Below, one piece after another: positions 25,037-33,681 of a stretch of DNA of 64,000 nt. The position numbers were made by a program, and so were the translations under genes. The stretch comes from Fibrobacter succinogenes (lineage in GTDB: Bacteria; Fibrobacterota; Fibrobacteria; Fibrobacterales; Fibrobacteraceae). Location: NCBI GenBank assembly GCA_902800345.1, contig CADCDO010000009.1, positions 1 to 64,000 of the forward strand, read 5' to 3'. The notes beneath the pieces were generated by a model that ran no database searches, was not told the origin of the DNA, and saw only the letters and a program-made list of their open reading frames with translations. Within the stretch, counting starts at the first letter, position 1; each line of letters starts with the position of its first letter.

Positions 25037-26308
25037 ATGAAGTCAAAGTCCCGAAATACGTTTTTTTCACTCGTCATGGCATTGGCGTTTTCCATAAGCG
25101 CCTTTGCCGCCAGTGAAGAAAAACTGGACCACGACAACTCCATTCTATCCATATTCGTCCAGCCCTCGATTTCGTTCATCAGTTTTGAAGAACGAAAGTA
25201 TTTCCAAGAAGCCATCGACACCATCTATTACGGATTCAGGGCAAACGCAGTCAACAACGCGGAATCCCTGAACGTCGCAAAACAGGATTTCCAAAAAGTG
25301 AACTTCTGCTTCCCGGTTACCGCCGGTCTGCAATACCAGTTCATGGAAGACCATTTTATCAGTGCGGGCATCGGCTTTATTTACGACAACGAATCCGTCG
25401 TCTTGACGGACCGCAAAGGCAAGACCCATAGCTACGAATACACGCTCCAGGGCGTCCCGCTATTCCTCGAATACCGTTTTGCGCTCCCGAAAAATTTCAT
25501 CACGCTCAGCACGGGCGGGCTTTTCAGCATCGCGGTGCGCTGGTACTGGGCTTTGCCGGGGACCGAAATCTACACGACGTGGGGCTACCTCGGAGCAAAG
25601 ACTCCTCTCCTCGGAGCAGGTTTCGGCGTAAGCGTCGGCTACCTTTTCGCCAGCTGGAAAAACTTTAAACTTTATGGCGATATTGGATTCAATTCCATTT
25701 CCGTGAAGTCGGACAAGAAATTCTCGGACATCGTGCCGAACGGCCCCGAAGAGACCGCCAAATGGAACCTTGGCGGAATCCAGCTGCAAATCAGGGGAAC
25801 TTTTGGATTCTGGAACAAACCGAAAATCAACGACGACAGCGATGACGATGATGACGACGACGATGACGATGACACGCCAAAGAGCAAGAAAAAATCCGTG
25901 CGCATCGTAGATTCGCTGAAAACGAAATCGAACATCGTGGACTCGCTGAAGAACGTCACCGATTCGTTAAAAACGAATGTCGTGGACAGTGTGAAAGCGG
26001 ACACGAACGTTGCGGACTCGCTGAAGAACGTCGCCGATTCGTTAAAAACGAACGTTGCGGACAGTGCGAAAGCGGACACGAACGTTGCCGACTCGCTGAA
26101 GAACGTCGCCGATTCGTTAAAAACGAATGTCGTGGACAGCACGAAAGCGGGCGCGAACGTTGCCGACAGCACGAATGCAAACGTCACGGACAGTGCGAAA
26201 GTCGATTCCGTCAGTAAAGCCGTAGCCGATTCGGCAAACGCAAACGTTGTGGCCCCGCAGAAAAATGCGACAGCCGCCCCAGCCAACACCAAATCAAAAG
26301 GTGACTGA
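25037..26308 (+). CDS. Outer-membrane barrel-like protein with acidic and repeat tail
   Basis: A 423-residue protein. A signal peptide (LVMALAFSISAFAAS) is followed by a barrel-like region (residues 30-265: AGLQYQFMEDHFISAGIGFIY, PLFLEYRFALP, GAGFGVSVGYLF, LGGIQLQIRGTFGFW). Then comes an Asp run (about 272-283), a basic KSKKK, and a repetitive tail of N-x-x-DSLK units with 25-residue periodicity. The barrel may sit in the outer membrane, with the tail outside or in the periplasm. It starts 7 bases after the BamD-like gene and ends one base into the next start, so all three appear coupled. Confidence 0.65.
   Translation: MKSKSRNTFFSLVMALAFSISAFAASEEKLDHDNSILSIFVQPSISFISFEERKYFQEAIDTIYYGFRANAVNNAESLNVAKQDFQKVNFCFPVTAGLQYQFMEDHFISAGIGFIYDNESVVLTDRKGKTHSYEYTLQGVPLFLEYRFALPKNFITLSTGGLFSIAVRWYWALPGTEIYTTWGYLGAKTPLLGAGFGVSVGYLFASWKNFKLYGDIGFNSISVKSDKKFSDIVPNGPEETAKWNLGGIQLQIRGTFGFWNKPKINDDSDDDDDDDDDDDTPKSKKKSVRIVDSLKTKSNIVDSLKNVTDSLKTNVVDSVKADTNVADSLKNVADSLKTNVADSAKADTNVADSLKNVADSLKTNVVDSTKAGANVADSTNANVTDSAKVDSVSKAVADSANANVVAPQKNATAAPANTKSKGD
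25979..26128 (+). repeat. Two 75-base in-frame tandem repeats
   Basis: Units at 25979-26053 and 26054-26128 are nearly identical and encode V-x-DSxKADTNVADSLKN followed by VADSLKTN. Degenerate partial units lie before (from about 25906) and after (to about 26200). The unit keeps the reading frame, so copy number can change without breaking the gene. Confidence 0.85.
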
Positions 26309-28041
26309 TGAGTTTATGGCCAGGGGAAAAACTGCGCTACGCCGAGACGCATTTTAAATTCAGGCTACCCTGGTCGCTCCTTTACAAACCATGGCCCGAA
26401 ATCATCGTCGATTCCCCGTTCCAGTTCGTGCCGGGAGTCGAACCCACGCTATGGATTGTCATACGGGACGCAGACCGTTTCCCGACGAAAATAAAAACGG
26501 TCGAGATACGCCTCAAGCACTCCGTTGACGGATTCAGCAAACCGGACATCGAGATCCAAAAGGACCTGGACTTCGACGCCCACGAACAAATGCAATTCAT
26601 CCCGTTCCCGCTCGGCGAAATCCCAACAGGAACTTATGAAGCCTATTGCAAACTGACCGTCCAAAGAGAAGGCAAGACCCAAACTTTTGAACGTTGGAAC
26701 TTGCCGCGACTCCCCCAAAAACCGCTGCGTTTTAAAGTTTTGAACGAAGCCCCGCCCATCGCCCCCGGCTACGCCGCAGGCGAAATGCACTGCCACACGC
26801 ACTACTCCGCAGACCACGTGGAATATGGCGCCACGCCCGCAGTGTTGCAACAAGCGGCCAAAGCCGTCGGGCTCGATTTTGTGAGTTGCACCGACCACGC
26901 CTACGATTTCGCGTTCACGCTAGAAGACTACACCAAAGAAGCCGAATCGCCCGTCCCGCGATTCCAGAAACTGCGCGAAGAAATTGCAGCCCTCCCAAGC
27001 AAAGACGAAAACGGAAACGACATGCCGCTCATGCTCGCAGGCGAAGAAGTCTCCGCCGGGAACAGCAAAGGCGAGAACGTCCATATGACCGTCCTCGCCC
27101 CCGAAGGTTACCTCCCGGGGCTCGGCGACTGCGGACGCTACTGGCTCGACAACAAGCCCACCCGCAGCATCAAGCAAATCCTGAACATGACCGGGGCGCA
27201 CTGCTTCGCAGCCCACCCCTTCCAGCAAATGGGACTTTTGGAAAAGTTCATTTTCCGCAGAGGCTACTGGAAACCCGAAGACTTGCAACTGAACAACAAG
27301 CATACCATTCGAGGACTCCAGTTCTGGAACGGAGTACGCGACGAAGGCTTCAAGCTCGGTCGTGAGTTTTGGATAAACGAGCTCGGCAAAGGCAATTATT
27401 TGCTGCCCATCGGCGGAAACGACGCCCATGGCGATCTGAACAGCATGACCGCAGTCGAGTTGCCGCTCCTCACGCTCAAGCATACCCGCGCGCATATCTT
27501 CGGAAACGTCCGCACGGTGATTAGAGTAGGAAGTAGGAAGTTGGAAGTTGGAAGTGACGCAAATCAAGAATCTCCGTTAATGCGTAATCCCCAAAGTGTC
27601 ATCCTGAGCGAAGACCGCCAGGTCGAAGTCGATATACGATACTTGGCAACTCGTTGCCTTAGTAGAGTTAGGTTCGAAGGAGCAGGATCCAGTAAAGGTT
27701 CGCTCTCTCTCGACGACATCAACGCCGCCTTCTCGGGCGACAACTGCTACATCACGGATGGCCCCGCCCTCTGGTGGGAACGCGACGGCAAGGATATCAC
27801 GTTCCACGCCCGCAGCAACAAGGAAACCGGCGGCGGCTTCCGCTACATCCGCATTTACGGTCGCCGCATGCGTCCCAACGGCAAGCCCGCCCCCGACGAA
27901 GAAATCATGCTCGGGAGCCTTATCGCAGCGCCCGACCACGCCGACATTCCGGTCGCGACATTCGGTTTTGCCTACGTCCGTGCCGAATGCGAAACCGCAA
28001 CCGGAAAGTTCGCCCTCACCTCGGCAGCTCAGATATTCTGA
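26308..28041 (+). CDS. PHP-domain phosphoesterase-like protein
   Basis: A 577-residue protein with PHP metal-binding motifs in order: GEMHCHTHYSADH near residues 157-169, SCTDHAYDF near 195-203, GEEVSAGNSKGENVHMTVL near 247-265, AAHPFQ near 304, and GGNDAHGD near 371-378. These bind up to three metal ions. PHP proteins hydrolyse phosphoesters; the substrate here is unknown. No signal peptide. Residues about 406-466 differ from the rest and are encoded by filler-type repeat DNA (27523-27705) inserted in frame. The C-terminal region (LDDINAAFSGDNCYITDGP) resumes the normal fold. The start overlaps the previous stop by one base. Confidence 0.85.
   Translation: MSLWPGEKLRYAETHFKFRLPWSLLYKPWPEIIVDSPFQFVPGVEPTLWIVIRDADRFPTKIKTVEIRLKHSVDGFSKPDIEIQKDLDFDAHEQMQFIPFPLGEIPTGTYEAYCKLTVQREGKTQTFERWNLPRLPQKPLRFKVLNEAPPIAPGYAAGEMHCHTHYSADHVEYGATPAVLQQAAKAVGLDFVSCTDHAYDFAFTLEDYTKEAESPVPRFQKLREEIAALPSKDENGNDMPLMLAGEEVSAGNSKGENVHMTVLAPEGYLPGLGDCGRYWLDNKPTRSIKQILNMTGAHCFAAHPFQQMGLLEKFIFRRGYWKPEDLQLNNKHTIRGLQFWNGVRDEGFKLGREFWINELGKGNYLLPIGGNDAHGDLNSMTAVELPLLTLKHTRAHIFGNVRTVIRVGSRKLEVGSDANQESPLMRNPQSVILSEDRQVEVDIRYLATRCLSRVRFEGAGSSKGSLSLDDINAAFSGDNCYITDGPALWWERDGKDITFHARSNKETGGGFRYIRIYGRRMRPNGKPAPDEEIMLGSLIAAPDHADIPVATFGFAYVRAECETATGKFALTSAAQIF
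27523..27705 (+). repeat. Filler repeat inserted in frame within the PHP gene
   Basis: Begins with GTAGGAAGTAGGAAGTTGG (27528-27546), the tandem GGAAGT type of filler. It continues with GTCATCCTGAGCGAAG at 27598-27613, the left half of the dispersed palindromic repeat (compare 19740), and ends GAAGGAGCAGGATCCAG at 27678-27694, its right half. No stop codon occurs in the used frame. The encoded residues (GSRKLEVGSDANQESPL and on) are low in similarity to the PHP fold. Confidence 0.75.
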
Positions 28042-28248
28042 CAGAGTTTCAAAAAAATGCTTTAATCATTTGCTTTTGAAACATTTGCATGTTATCTTTT
28101 GAATAAGTGAGGAACCTATTGTTTTTGGTTTTTAGTGAATTTTTACTTTTTTGAGCAGATTTCCCTTTTTGGCACGCGGTTTGCTTTTAAACAAAAACAG
28201 TGAGAATAGAATGTCCGTTTTTACTAACGATGCAAAAGGAAGGTAGCC

Positions 28249-29256
28249 ATGCCCCGTTTTATGTCGCCGATGATTCGCCGCAGGCCAGTTACAGATAAAC
28301 TTGACGAAGAGTCTCGCGCCGTTGGCCCAAACGCAATCTTGCCGACAAATCAAGAGTCCGCTCAACCATCCATCGAACAAAACGACGAGCCCGAACAGCC
28401 TTCCGACATCCGCGTAAGCGAAGGCTCTTTCAAACAAATTCGTGACGAAAGTCTCGTCCTCTTGTCGCAAGGAATCTCGCACCGCATCGACCGTTCCGAA
28501 GACGGACCGTTTCAAATTTTCGTCGAACCCGAAAAACGGCGCACCGCACAATTTCAAATTCGCCTTTACCACCTCGAGAACCCGCCCCGCAACGACAACC
28601 CGCCACTTCCGCTAAAATTCAGCCTGCAACCGCTTTGGGTGCTAGCAGTTCCCGTCGTTTGCACGTTACTCGACTTTTCGAATGCCGTAAGCCAGATGAA
28701 CAGCGCAGGCATCGCCGATGCCGGAAAAATTCTGCGCGGAGAATGGTGGCGCGCCATTACCGCCATGACGCTCCATGGCGACGGGCGACATCTCGCCGGG
28801 AACCTCGTCTCCGGATTCCTCGCGCTGAGCCTTTTGCATTACCGCATCCCGCTTGCCAAACTCGTGCCGTTTCTAGCCGTCGCAAGCGCTGTCGCCAACT
28901 TTTTCGTGGCGCTCACAGTCCAGACAAACTTTCGTTCGCTCGGCTTTTCTGGATTCGTATTCGCCACCATCGGTTGCCTTGCCGTCATCGAGTTCCGGCT
29001 CATGCCGCGCGAAACGCACGGCATGCTCCGCCGGTTCGCGCCGCTCTGCGGCGCCGCCTCGCTCGCCGTGTTCCTCGGTCTCGGCGAAAACGCCGACATC
29101 CTCGGCCACCTGTACGGTTTTATCGCCGGGCTCCTTTGCGGATTCATCCCCAAAAAAAAGACGCTCCGCTGGGGAGCGCCTACCGGCATTGCCGACATTT
29201 CTGGAGTTTTCGCCTATTACATCCTGTTCGCCATCGGCTGGACATTGGCCCTTTAA
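28249..29256 (+). CDS. Rhomboid-family intramembrane protease
   Basis: A 335-residue protein: about 120 residues of soluble, charged N-terminus, then six or so membrane helices. Rhomboid signatures are present: GEWWRAITAMTLHGDGRHLAGN (His and Asn, about residues 164-185), SLGFSGFVFATIG (GxSG with catalytic Ser, about 225-237) and NADILGHLYGFIAGLLCG (catalytic His, about 282-299). Rhomboids cut membrane proteins within or beside the bilayer. The long cytoplasmic N-terminus has no recognised domain. Start ATG at 28249 after AAGGAAGGTAGCC. The 200-base region upstream is AT-rich and probably holds its promoter. Confidence 0.85.
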   Translation: MPRFMSPMIRRRPVTDKLDEESRAVGPNAILPTNQESAQPSIEQNDEPEQPSDIRVSEGSFKQIRDESLVLLSQGISHRIDRSEDGPFQIFVEPEKRRTAQFQIRLYHLENPPRNDNPPLPLKFSLQPLWVLAVPVVCTLLDFSNAVSQMNSAGIADAGKILRGEWWRAITAMTLHGDGRHLAGNLVSGFLALSLLHYRIPLAKLVPFLAVASAVANFFVALTVQTNFRSLGFSGFVFATIGCLAVIEFRLMPRETHGMLRRFAPLCGAASLAVFLGLGENADILGHLYGFIAGLLCGFIPKKKTLRWGAPTGIADISGVFAYYILFAIGWTLAL

Positions 29257-29262
29257 TTCGAA

Positions 29263-29553
29263 CTACTGTTTCTTCTTTTTAGCCTTTTCCTTTTCTTTCA
29301 AGATTGCCAGTTCCTCGAAGAATCTCGTAAATACTCTCTTTTCCACCTCTTTTTGTTCTTCTTCGGTGAACTTGCTCTTGCGTTCCCTGTACTCAACAGT
29401 AAGCTTGTCGCACTTCGCCTGGTCATACTCCTTAGTTTCGCAGCGAATGCCGTCCCGAACCATGTCATCAACAAGCCTCTCCACGGAATCACCGCAAGCA
29501 GTAAATGCGAACGGTATGGCGGCCATCGACAACGTCAAGAAAAGTTTTTTCAT
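29263..29553 (-). CDS. Small lipoprotein
   Basis: A 96-residue protein with signal MKKLFLTLSMAAIPFAFTAC (lipobox FTAC) and a highly charged helical remainder rich in Lys and Glu, likely a short coiled coil (residues 45-96). I chose ATG 29553 over the open frame's earlier start because the signal peptide begins there. Two Cys (RCETKEYDQAKC) may form a disulphide. No family recognised. It converges with the rhomboid gene, 6 bases apart. Confidence 0.65.
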   Translation of the reverse strand: MKKLFLTLSMAAIPFAFTACGDSVERLVDDMVRDGIRCETKEYDQAKCDKLTVEYRERKSKFTEEEQKEVEKRVFTRFFEELAILKEKEKAKKKKQ

Positions 29554-29696
29554 GGTGCACCCTCCCATTTTAAGTTGTGTATAACATCAATATACTCTTT
29601 TAAAGAGGTATTGATTGTAAATTGATTTTTATAAAGATTTCATCAGTTTTTTTTCCTTGAAACCCCTCCATTATGTTATACAACAACGTCAACATA

Positions 29697-29735
29697 TAAA
29701 AAAGCCCGTCCCCGATAAGGAGACGAGCCTCAATT
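29697..29735 (-). terminator. Terminator after the TPR membrane protein gene
   Basis: On the minus strand, GCTCGTCTCC and GGGGACGGGC pair with two mismatches around TTATC, followed by TTTTTT. It lies 17 bases past the stop at 29752. Confidence 0.7.
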
Positions 29736-29751
29736 CCAATTATTTCAACGA

Positions 29752-30438
29752 TTAAATGCTAGCGAGGAACTTTCTGGCCTTGTCAGCGAAGGCACGGTTG
29801 TCGCCATAGATGTGCAACAAACGTTCAGCAACGGTCTTTGCCTTGTCCGTCGCACCGAGCTGCTGGTACACGAGAGTGAGTTTCCACATCGCGTCGGCAA
29901 CCATCGGGACTTCGTCAGCCGGTTCGTCCTTCTGGTAACGGTCTTCCTTGTCGCCGGTGCGCTTGCCGAATTCGGCAATGTAGTCTTCCAAGAACTTTGC
30001 GGCAGCGGAGAAATCGCCCTTTTCCATCTTCACGGCGGCAAGACCGTGCATGGCGGCCGAACGCACGAGAGCGACCGAGCCGGCATTGTCCAAAGTCTTC
30101 TGGAAGAGAACCGCGGCTCCGTCATAGTCACGCTTTTCGTACTTGACGTTACCGGCGAGGAGCGATGCCTTAGCAAGAGCAAGACCTTCGAGCTTGCCCG
30201 AAGCAATCTTCGCCTCGAATTCAACGAGGGCGCTATCCTTTTCGTTTGCGTAGAGGTAGGTCAGACCGACGCCGAGGAGTTCGCTCTGTTCGGCAGCAGC
30301 AGCCTTGCGGGCATCCTTGTACTGGACAATCCCAGCAATCACCGCGAAGACGACGACAAACGCCACGGCGATCTTTGTACCGTGGTTGATAAAGAACGCC
30401 TTCAATTCAGAATTATTGGTATTAGATTCGTTAGCCAT
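29752..30438 (-). CDS. YfgM-like TPR membrane protein
   Basis: A 228-residue protein with a short cytoplasmic start, one membrane helix (TKIAVAFVVVFAVIAGIVQY, about residues 21-40) and a periplasmic domain of TPR-like helix pairs (LAKASLLAGNVKYEKRDYDG; AAMHGLAAVKMEKGDFSAAA; ADAMWKLTLVYQQLGATDKA). This layout matches the YfgM/TPR_21 family, which works with the Sec translocon and periplasmic chaperones in enterobacteria. The role here is inference. It is a single gene, with its terminator downstream and a tRNA transcribed away from it upstream. Confidence 0.75.
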   Translation of the reverse strand: MANESNTNNSELKAFFINHGTKIAVAFVVVFAVIAGIVQYKDARKAAAAEQSELLGVGLTYLYANEKDSALVEFEAKIASGKLEGLALAKASLLAGNVKYEKRDYDGAAVLFQKTLDNAGSVALVRSAAMHGLAAVKMEKGDFSAAAKFLEDYIAEFGKRTGDKEDRYQKDEPADEVPMVADAMWKLTLVYQQLGATDKAKTVAERLLHIYGDNRAFADKARKFLASI

Positions 30439-30508
30439 ATTTCCGTTTCCATGTTAAAATTTTTCGTAAACCAATCATAGAAAAAAAAATAAAGGTTGTC
30501 AGTAAATC

Positions 30509-30537
30509 TTGACAAGAAATAATTGTTTTGCTATATT
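30509..30537 (+). promoter_or_regulatory. Sigma70-type promoter of tRNA-Thr
   Basis: Consensus TTGACA (30509-30514), a 17-base spacer, then TATATT (30532-30537). Transcription would begin at about 30544, a few bases before the tRNA. It is the clearest promoter in the window. Confidence 0.85.
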
Positions 30538-30548
30538 TGTCCCCGTTC

Positions 30549-30621
30549 GCCGCTCTAGCTCAGCTGGTAGAGCAGCTGATTCGTAATCAGCAGGTCGGCA
30601 GTTCAAATCTGCTGGGCGGCT
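30549..30621 (+). tRNA. tRNA-Thr (anticodon CGU)
   Basis: Full cloverleaf: acceptor GCCGCTC/GGGCGGC (one G-U pair), D arm GCTC..GAGC, anticodon arm GCTGA-TTCGTAA-TCAGC with anticodon CGT, and T arm with GTTCAAATC. The discriminator is T. CCA is not encoded. It reads the threonine codon ACG. Confidence 0.95.
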
Positions 30622-30628
30622 CGAAAGA

Positions 30629-30660
30629 CTCCTCGGACTCAAATCCGGGGAGTTTTTTTT
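30629..30660 (+). terminator. Terminator after tRNA-Thr
   Basis: Stem CTCCTCGGA/TCCGGGGAG (one G-U pair), 6-base loop, followed by eight T. It starts 8 bases after the tRNA. Confidence 0.9.
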
Positions 30661-30797
30661 AGGCCGAAAGAACGCAGCCCTGTTTACTAACCACTGTTTA
30701 CTAACCACTTTTATAAGTCCTAACCCCTAAAAGTAAGTTTTTCAGCAAATCTGCAAGTCTTGCGAAAGCCGCCTTAATTAACTAAATTTGTCGCTCT

Positions 30798-32573
30798 ATG
30801 AATCCGAATGGCGCCATTATTGTACAAAGCAACCTCGAGATTATGGTCGAGGTCGATAATCCGAATTACCCCACCGCACGTGATGCAATCGCTCCCTTTA
30901 CCGAGCTCGTAAAAAGTCCGGAGCACCTGCACACCTACAAGATTTCACATTTGAGCCTGTGGAACGCAGCCGCAACAGGGCTCCGCGCTCCCGAAGTTCT
31001 CGAAAGGCTCGAAAGCCAGAGCCGCTACCCCATACCGCCAACAGTAGTCACCGAAGTCGAAGACTACATGGCACGCTATGGCCTGTTGCGCTTACGGAAA
31101 GAAGGCGACCGCCTTTTGATGGAATCCGACGACAAAATCATGTTCATCGAAATCTGCAAGCTCCGGGACGTGGAGCCGTTCATCGTCGAATACATCGACG
31201 ATACGCACGTCGTCGTCGATCCCGAACGCCGCGGCCACCTCAAGATGACCCTCACCAACGCAGGATTCCCGGTCGAAGACCTCGCCGGCTACACCGTCGG
31301 TGACCCGCTCCCCATCAAGCTCCGCGAAACGACCGTTTCCGGCAAACCGTTCACGCTCCGCGACTACCAGAAAGACGCCGCCCAGGTGTTCTACGCGAGC
31401 GGCAGCGAAAAGGGCGGTTCCGGCGTAATCGTACTCCCCTGCGGTTCCGGCAAGACCGTCATCGGACTCGCGACGATGGCGTTAATACAAACTAAGACCC
31501 TCATCCTGACGCCGAACATCTCGTCTTCGCGCCAGTGGATCCGCGAAATCTGCGACAAGACGACGCTCACGCTCGACCAGGTGAAGGAATACTCCGGCGA
31601 AGTCAAGGAAATCGGGCCGGTGACCGTCGCCACGTACCAGATTCTCACGCAAAGGAAACGCGCCAAGAAGGGCGACGAGAACAAGGAAGAAAAAGAACCG
31701 GAAATGACCGAAGAAGAAGTCAAGAAGGAACTTGCGAACTTCCCGCTGTTCAGCCAGGAAAAATGGGGACTCATGATTTACGACGAAGTCCACCTGCTCC
31801 CCGCCCCGGTGTTCCGCCTGAGCACCGAAATGCAAGCCACGCGACGCCTCGGCCTTACGGCAACGCTCGTGCGCGAAGACCACAAGGAAACCGAAGTATT
31901 CAGCCTTATCGGGCCGAAAAAATTCGACATCCCGTGGCGCATCCTGGAAGCGCAAGGCTGGATCGCGACCGCCGACTGTAACGAAATCCGCATCCCGATG
32001 GAACCGGAACTCAAGATGAAATACGCGCTCGCGCCCGTCCGTGAAAAAATCACGCTCGCAAGCACGAACCCCGAAAAGACGGACATCGTCGAACGCCTGC
32101 TCAAGCATTTCAGCAAGCCCGACGACCGCGTGCTCATCATCGGACAATACATCGAACAGCTCGAAGCGCTCTCCGAAGACCTGCAAATTCCGCTGATTAC
32201 CGGCAAGACGCCGAACAAGGACCGTGAAAAACTCTATGCCGCGTTCCGTTCCGGCGCCCAGAAGAACCTCATGGTCTCCAAAGTCGGCAACTTCGCCATC
32301 GACCTGCCCGACGCGAACGTGCTCATCCAGATTTCCGGAACGTTCGGCAGCCGCCAGGAAGAAGCCCAGCGCCTCGGCCGTGTTTTACGCCCCAAGAGCG
32401 ACGGCGGAGCCGCCCACTTCTACAGCATCGTGACACAGGATTCCAAGGAACAGGAATTCGCGATGAACCGCCAGCTGTTCCTCACCGAACAAGGTTACGC
32501 GTACAAGATAATCAAACGCGGAGACTGGGACATTCTCAGCCGCACGCCCGAAGAACTCGCCGCGAGAGCCTAA
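30798..32573 (+). CDS. XPB/Ssl2-type superfamily 2 DNA helicase
   Basis: A 591-residue bacterial relative of the XPB repair helicase. The N-terminal region (1-180) contains the XPB-type damage-recognition part. The motor follows: FTLRDYQKDA (Q-motif-like, near 188), LPCGSGKTVIG (Walker A, near 214), IYDEVHLLP (DEVH box, near 330), GLTATLVREDHKE (motif III, near 352), and C-terminal motifs SKVGNFAIDLPDANVLIQIS and QRLGRVLRPKSDGG near 494-535. A charged insert (KKGDENKEEKEPEMTEEE) separates motifs I and II. It would use ATP to open DNA in repair. TTGCGA and TAAATT at about 30752-30780 suggest a promoter with a very short leader. Confidence 0.88.
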   Translation: MNPNGAIIVQSNLEIMVEVDNPNYPTARDAIAPFTELVKSPEHLHTYKISHLSLWNAAATGLRAPEVLERLESQSRYPIPPTVVTEVEDYMARYGLLRLRKEGDRLLMESDDKIMFIEICKLRDVEPFIVEYIDDTHVVVDPERRGHLKMTLTNAGFPVEDLAGYTVGDPLPIKLRETTVSGKPFTLRDYQKDAAQVFYASGSEKGGSGVIVLPCGSGKTVIGLATMALIQTKTLILTPNISSSRQWIREICDKTTLTLDQVKEYSGEVKEIGPVTVATYQILTQRKRAKKGDENKEEKEPEMTEEEVKKELANFPLFSQEKWGLMIYDEVHLLPAPVFRLSTEMQATRRLGLTATLVREDHKETEVFSLIGPKKFDIPWRILEAQGWIATADCNEIRIPMEPELKMKYALAPVREKITLASTNPEKTDIVERLLKHFSKPDDRVLIIGQYIEQLEALSEDLQIPLITGKTPNKDREKLYAAFRSGAQKNLMVSKVGNFAIDLPDANVLIQISGTFGSRQEEAQRLGRVLRPKSDGGAAHFYSIVTQDSKEQEFAMNRQLFLTEQGYAYKIIKRGDWDILSRTPEELAARA

Positions 32574-32609
32574 AAACTCCCGTTCGCGTGAAACCTAAAA
32601 ATTAAAACG

Positions 32610-32636
32610 CTCCGCAAATTTTTGCGGAGTTTTTTG
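32610..32636 (+). terminator. Terminator after the XPB-type helicase gene
   Basis: Stem CTCCGCAAA/TTTGCGGAG with a 2-base loop, then TTTTTT. It closes the GC-rich side just before the AT-rich Rhs island. Confidence 0.85.
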
Positions 32637-32678
32637 ATTTTATGCAGTTTTTTCACAACGGCAATCACACCTAAAATT

Positions 32679-33557
32679 TTATTTTCGCTTATTTGTCATG
32701 AGCAATTTATATTCATCACCATCTTTTACGGAACGCACGCGATACACCTGCTTTTTGTTATCCTTATCCAGGACCTCTATTGGGCAAACGCCTGCTGCAA
32801 AAACCTTTACTTTGCCCTCGTTGCCGTCCTTCTTTATAAAGTCGCATTTGATATCGAAATCTTGGGGCTTACCTCCGATATAATTCAGGATTTCACAATT
32901 TGAATTGGAGCAATCGCCCAGTGCAAAAAAATCTTTCTTTCTAATATATTTGCCATCATGTGTTTGAGTAAAAATGATTTCTTTTTTTACTTCATACATC
33001 TTTTGTTTTGTTATGTATAAATTATAAAATGCATATAAGGTTCGTCCTGCTGGGGTTATAGGACCTTTTACACGAACAGGACAAGAACCTCGCCCCATGA
33101 CTTTAAGGACTGATTTTCGGTAATCAAATTCGATAAAATCGCAGAGAAATTTCACATCATCATCACGGATTGGTATAATATAAAACATACCTGTATTTTG
33201 TCTTTTTTTTCGCTGTTTCTTGCAATAAGATTTTCGCTCCTTGATGGAGGGCTTTAACTTTACAACCATAGAATCTTTTATCGAATTGCAATAGCTCTCC
33301 TCATTTTCACAATAGACATGTAACGCCGATTGATAAGGATAACTAACACGAAAATCATTATTGTTCAATCTACTAACAATATCAAAATCATACTTCAACA
33401 AAATCTTTCTGTTTATGTGAACACATTTCCCGTCTTCAAAGTACCCATAAAGGCAATACGAGCAGCCATTTTCATCAGTCCATTCATACTGCGAATTATT
33501 TGCGTATACAAAAACAGCAAACAATAAAGTTAAAAAAACGATTATTTTTATACTCAT
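32679..33557 (-). CDS. Secreted protein, candidate Rhs immunity protein (copy 1)
   Basis: A 292-residue protein with signal peptide MSIKIIVFLTLLFAVFVYA. The mature part opens NSQYEWTDENGCSYCLYGYF and has many Cys. It is a close paralogue of 37788-38657: nearly identical at both ends and diverged in the middle. Each copy lies just downstream of the same toxin C-terminus (remnant at 33587-33655 here; full Rhs there), which suggests it protects against that toxin. Because it is exported, the toxin would act in the periplasm or envelope. No named family recognised. Confidence 0.6.
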   Translation of the reverse strand: MSIKIIVFLTLLFAVFVYANNSQYEWTDENGCSYCLYGYFEDGKCVHINRKILLKYDFDIVSRLNNNDFRVSYPYQSALHVYCENEESYCNSIKDSMVVKLKPSIKERKSYCKKQRKKRQNTGMFYIIPIRDDDVKFLCDFIEFDYRKSVLKVMGRGSCPVRVKGPITPAGRTLYAFYNLYITKQKMYEVKKEIIFTQTHDGKYIRKKDFFALGDCSNSNCEILNYIGGKPQDFDIKCDFIKKDGNEGKVKVFAAGVCPIEVLDKDNKKQVYRVRSVKDGDEYKLLMTNKRK

Positions 33558-33586
33558 TAGGTCTAGTCACTCCACCGAAAAATTTA

Positions 33587-33655
33587 TCACAATAAATTTT
33601 TATCTAACATTTTTTTTCCATACGCATCCAAATACGGTTCACATCCTCCTCGTCA
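33587..33655 (-). pseudogene. Last codons of a deleted Rhs toxin
   Basis: Minus strand reads GGCEPYLDAYGKKMLDKNLL and stop. The full Rhs protein at 38667-41312 ends GCEPYLNAYGFPIH. Only about 19 codons of this second copy remain; the frame upstream is blocked by a stop. It marks where a toxin tail once preceded the candidate immunity gene at 32679-33557. Confidence 0.75.
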
Positions 33656-33681
33656 AGAGATTTCTCATTTTGTCGAAAAGG

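Noticed and set aside
24256..25224. A 322-codon minus-strand frame over the BamD-like gene
   Set aside because: Considered because the BamD-like gene lacks its start. The plus-strand protein has clear TPR units and the minus-strand one has none, so it is a shadow.
25979..26128. Regular repeats as a possible CRISPR array
   Set aside because: Units are 75 bases, directly adjacent without unique spacers, and keep a reading frame. They are coding repeats.
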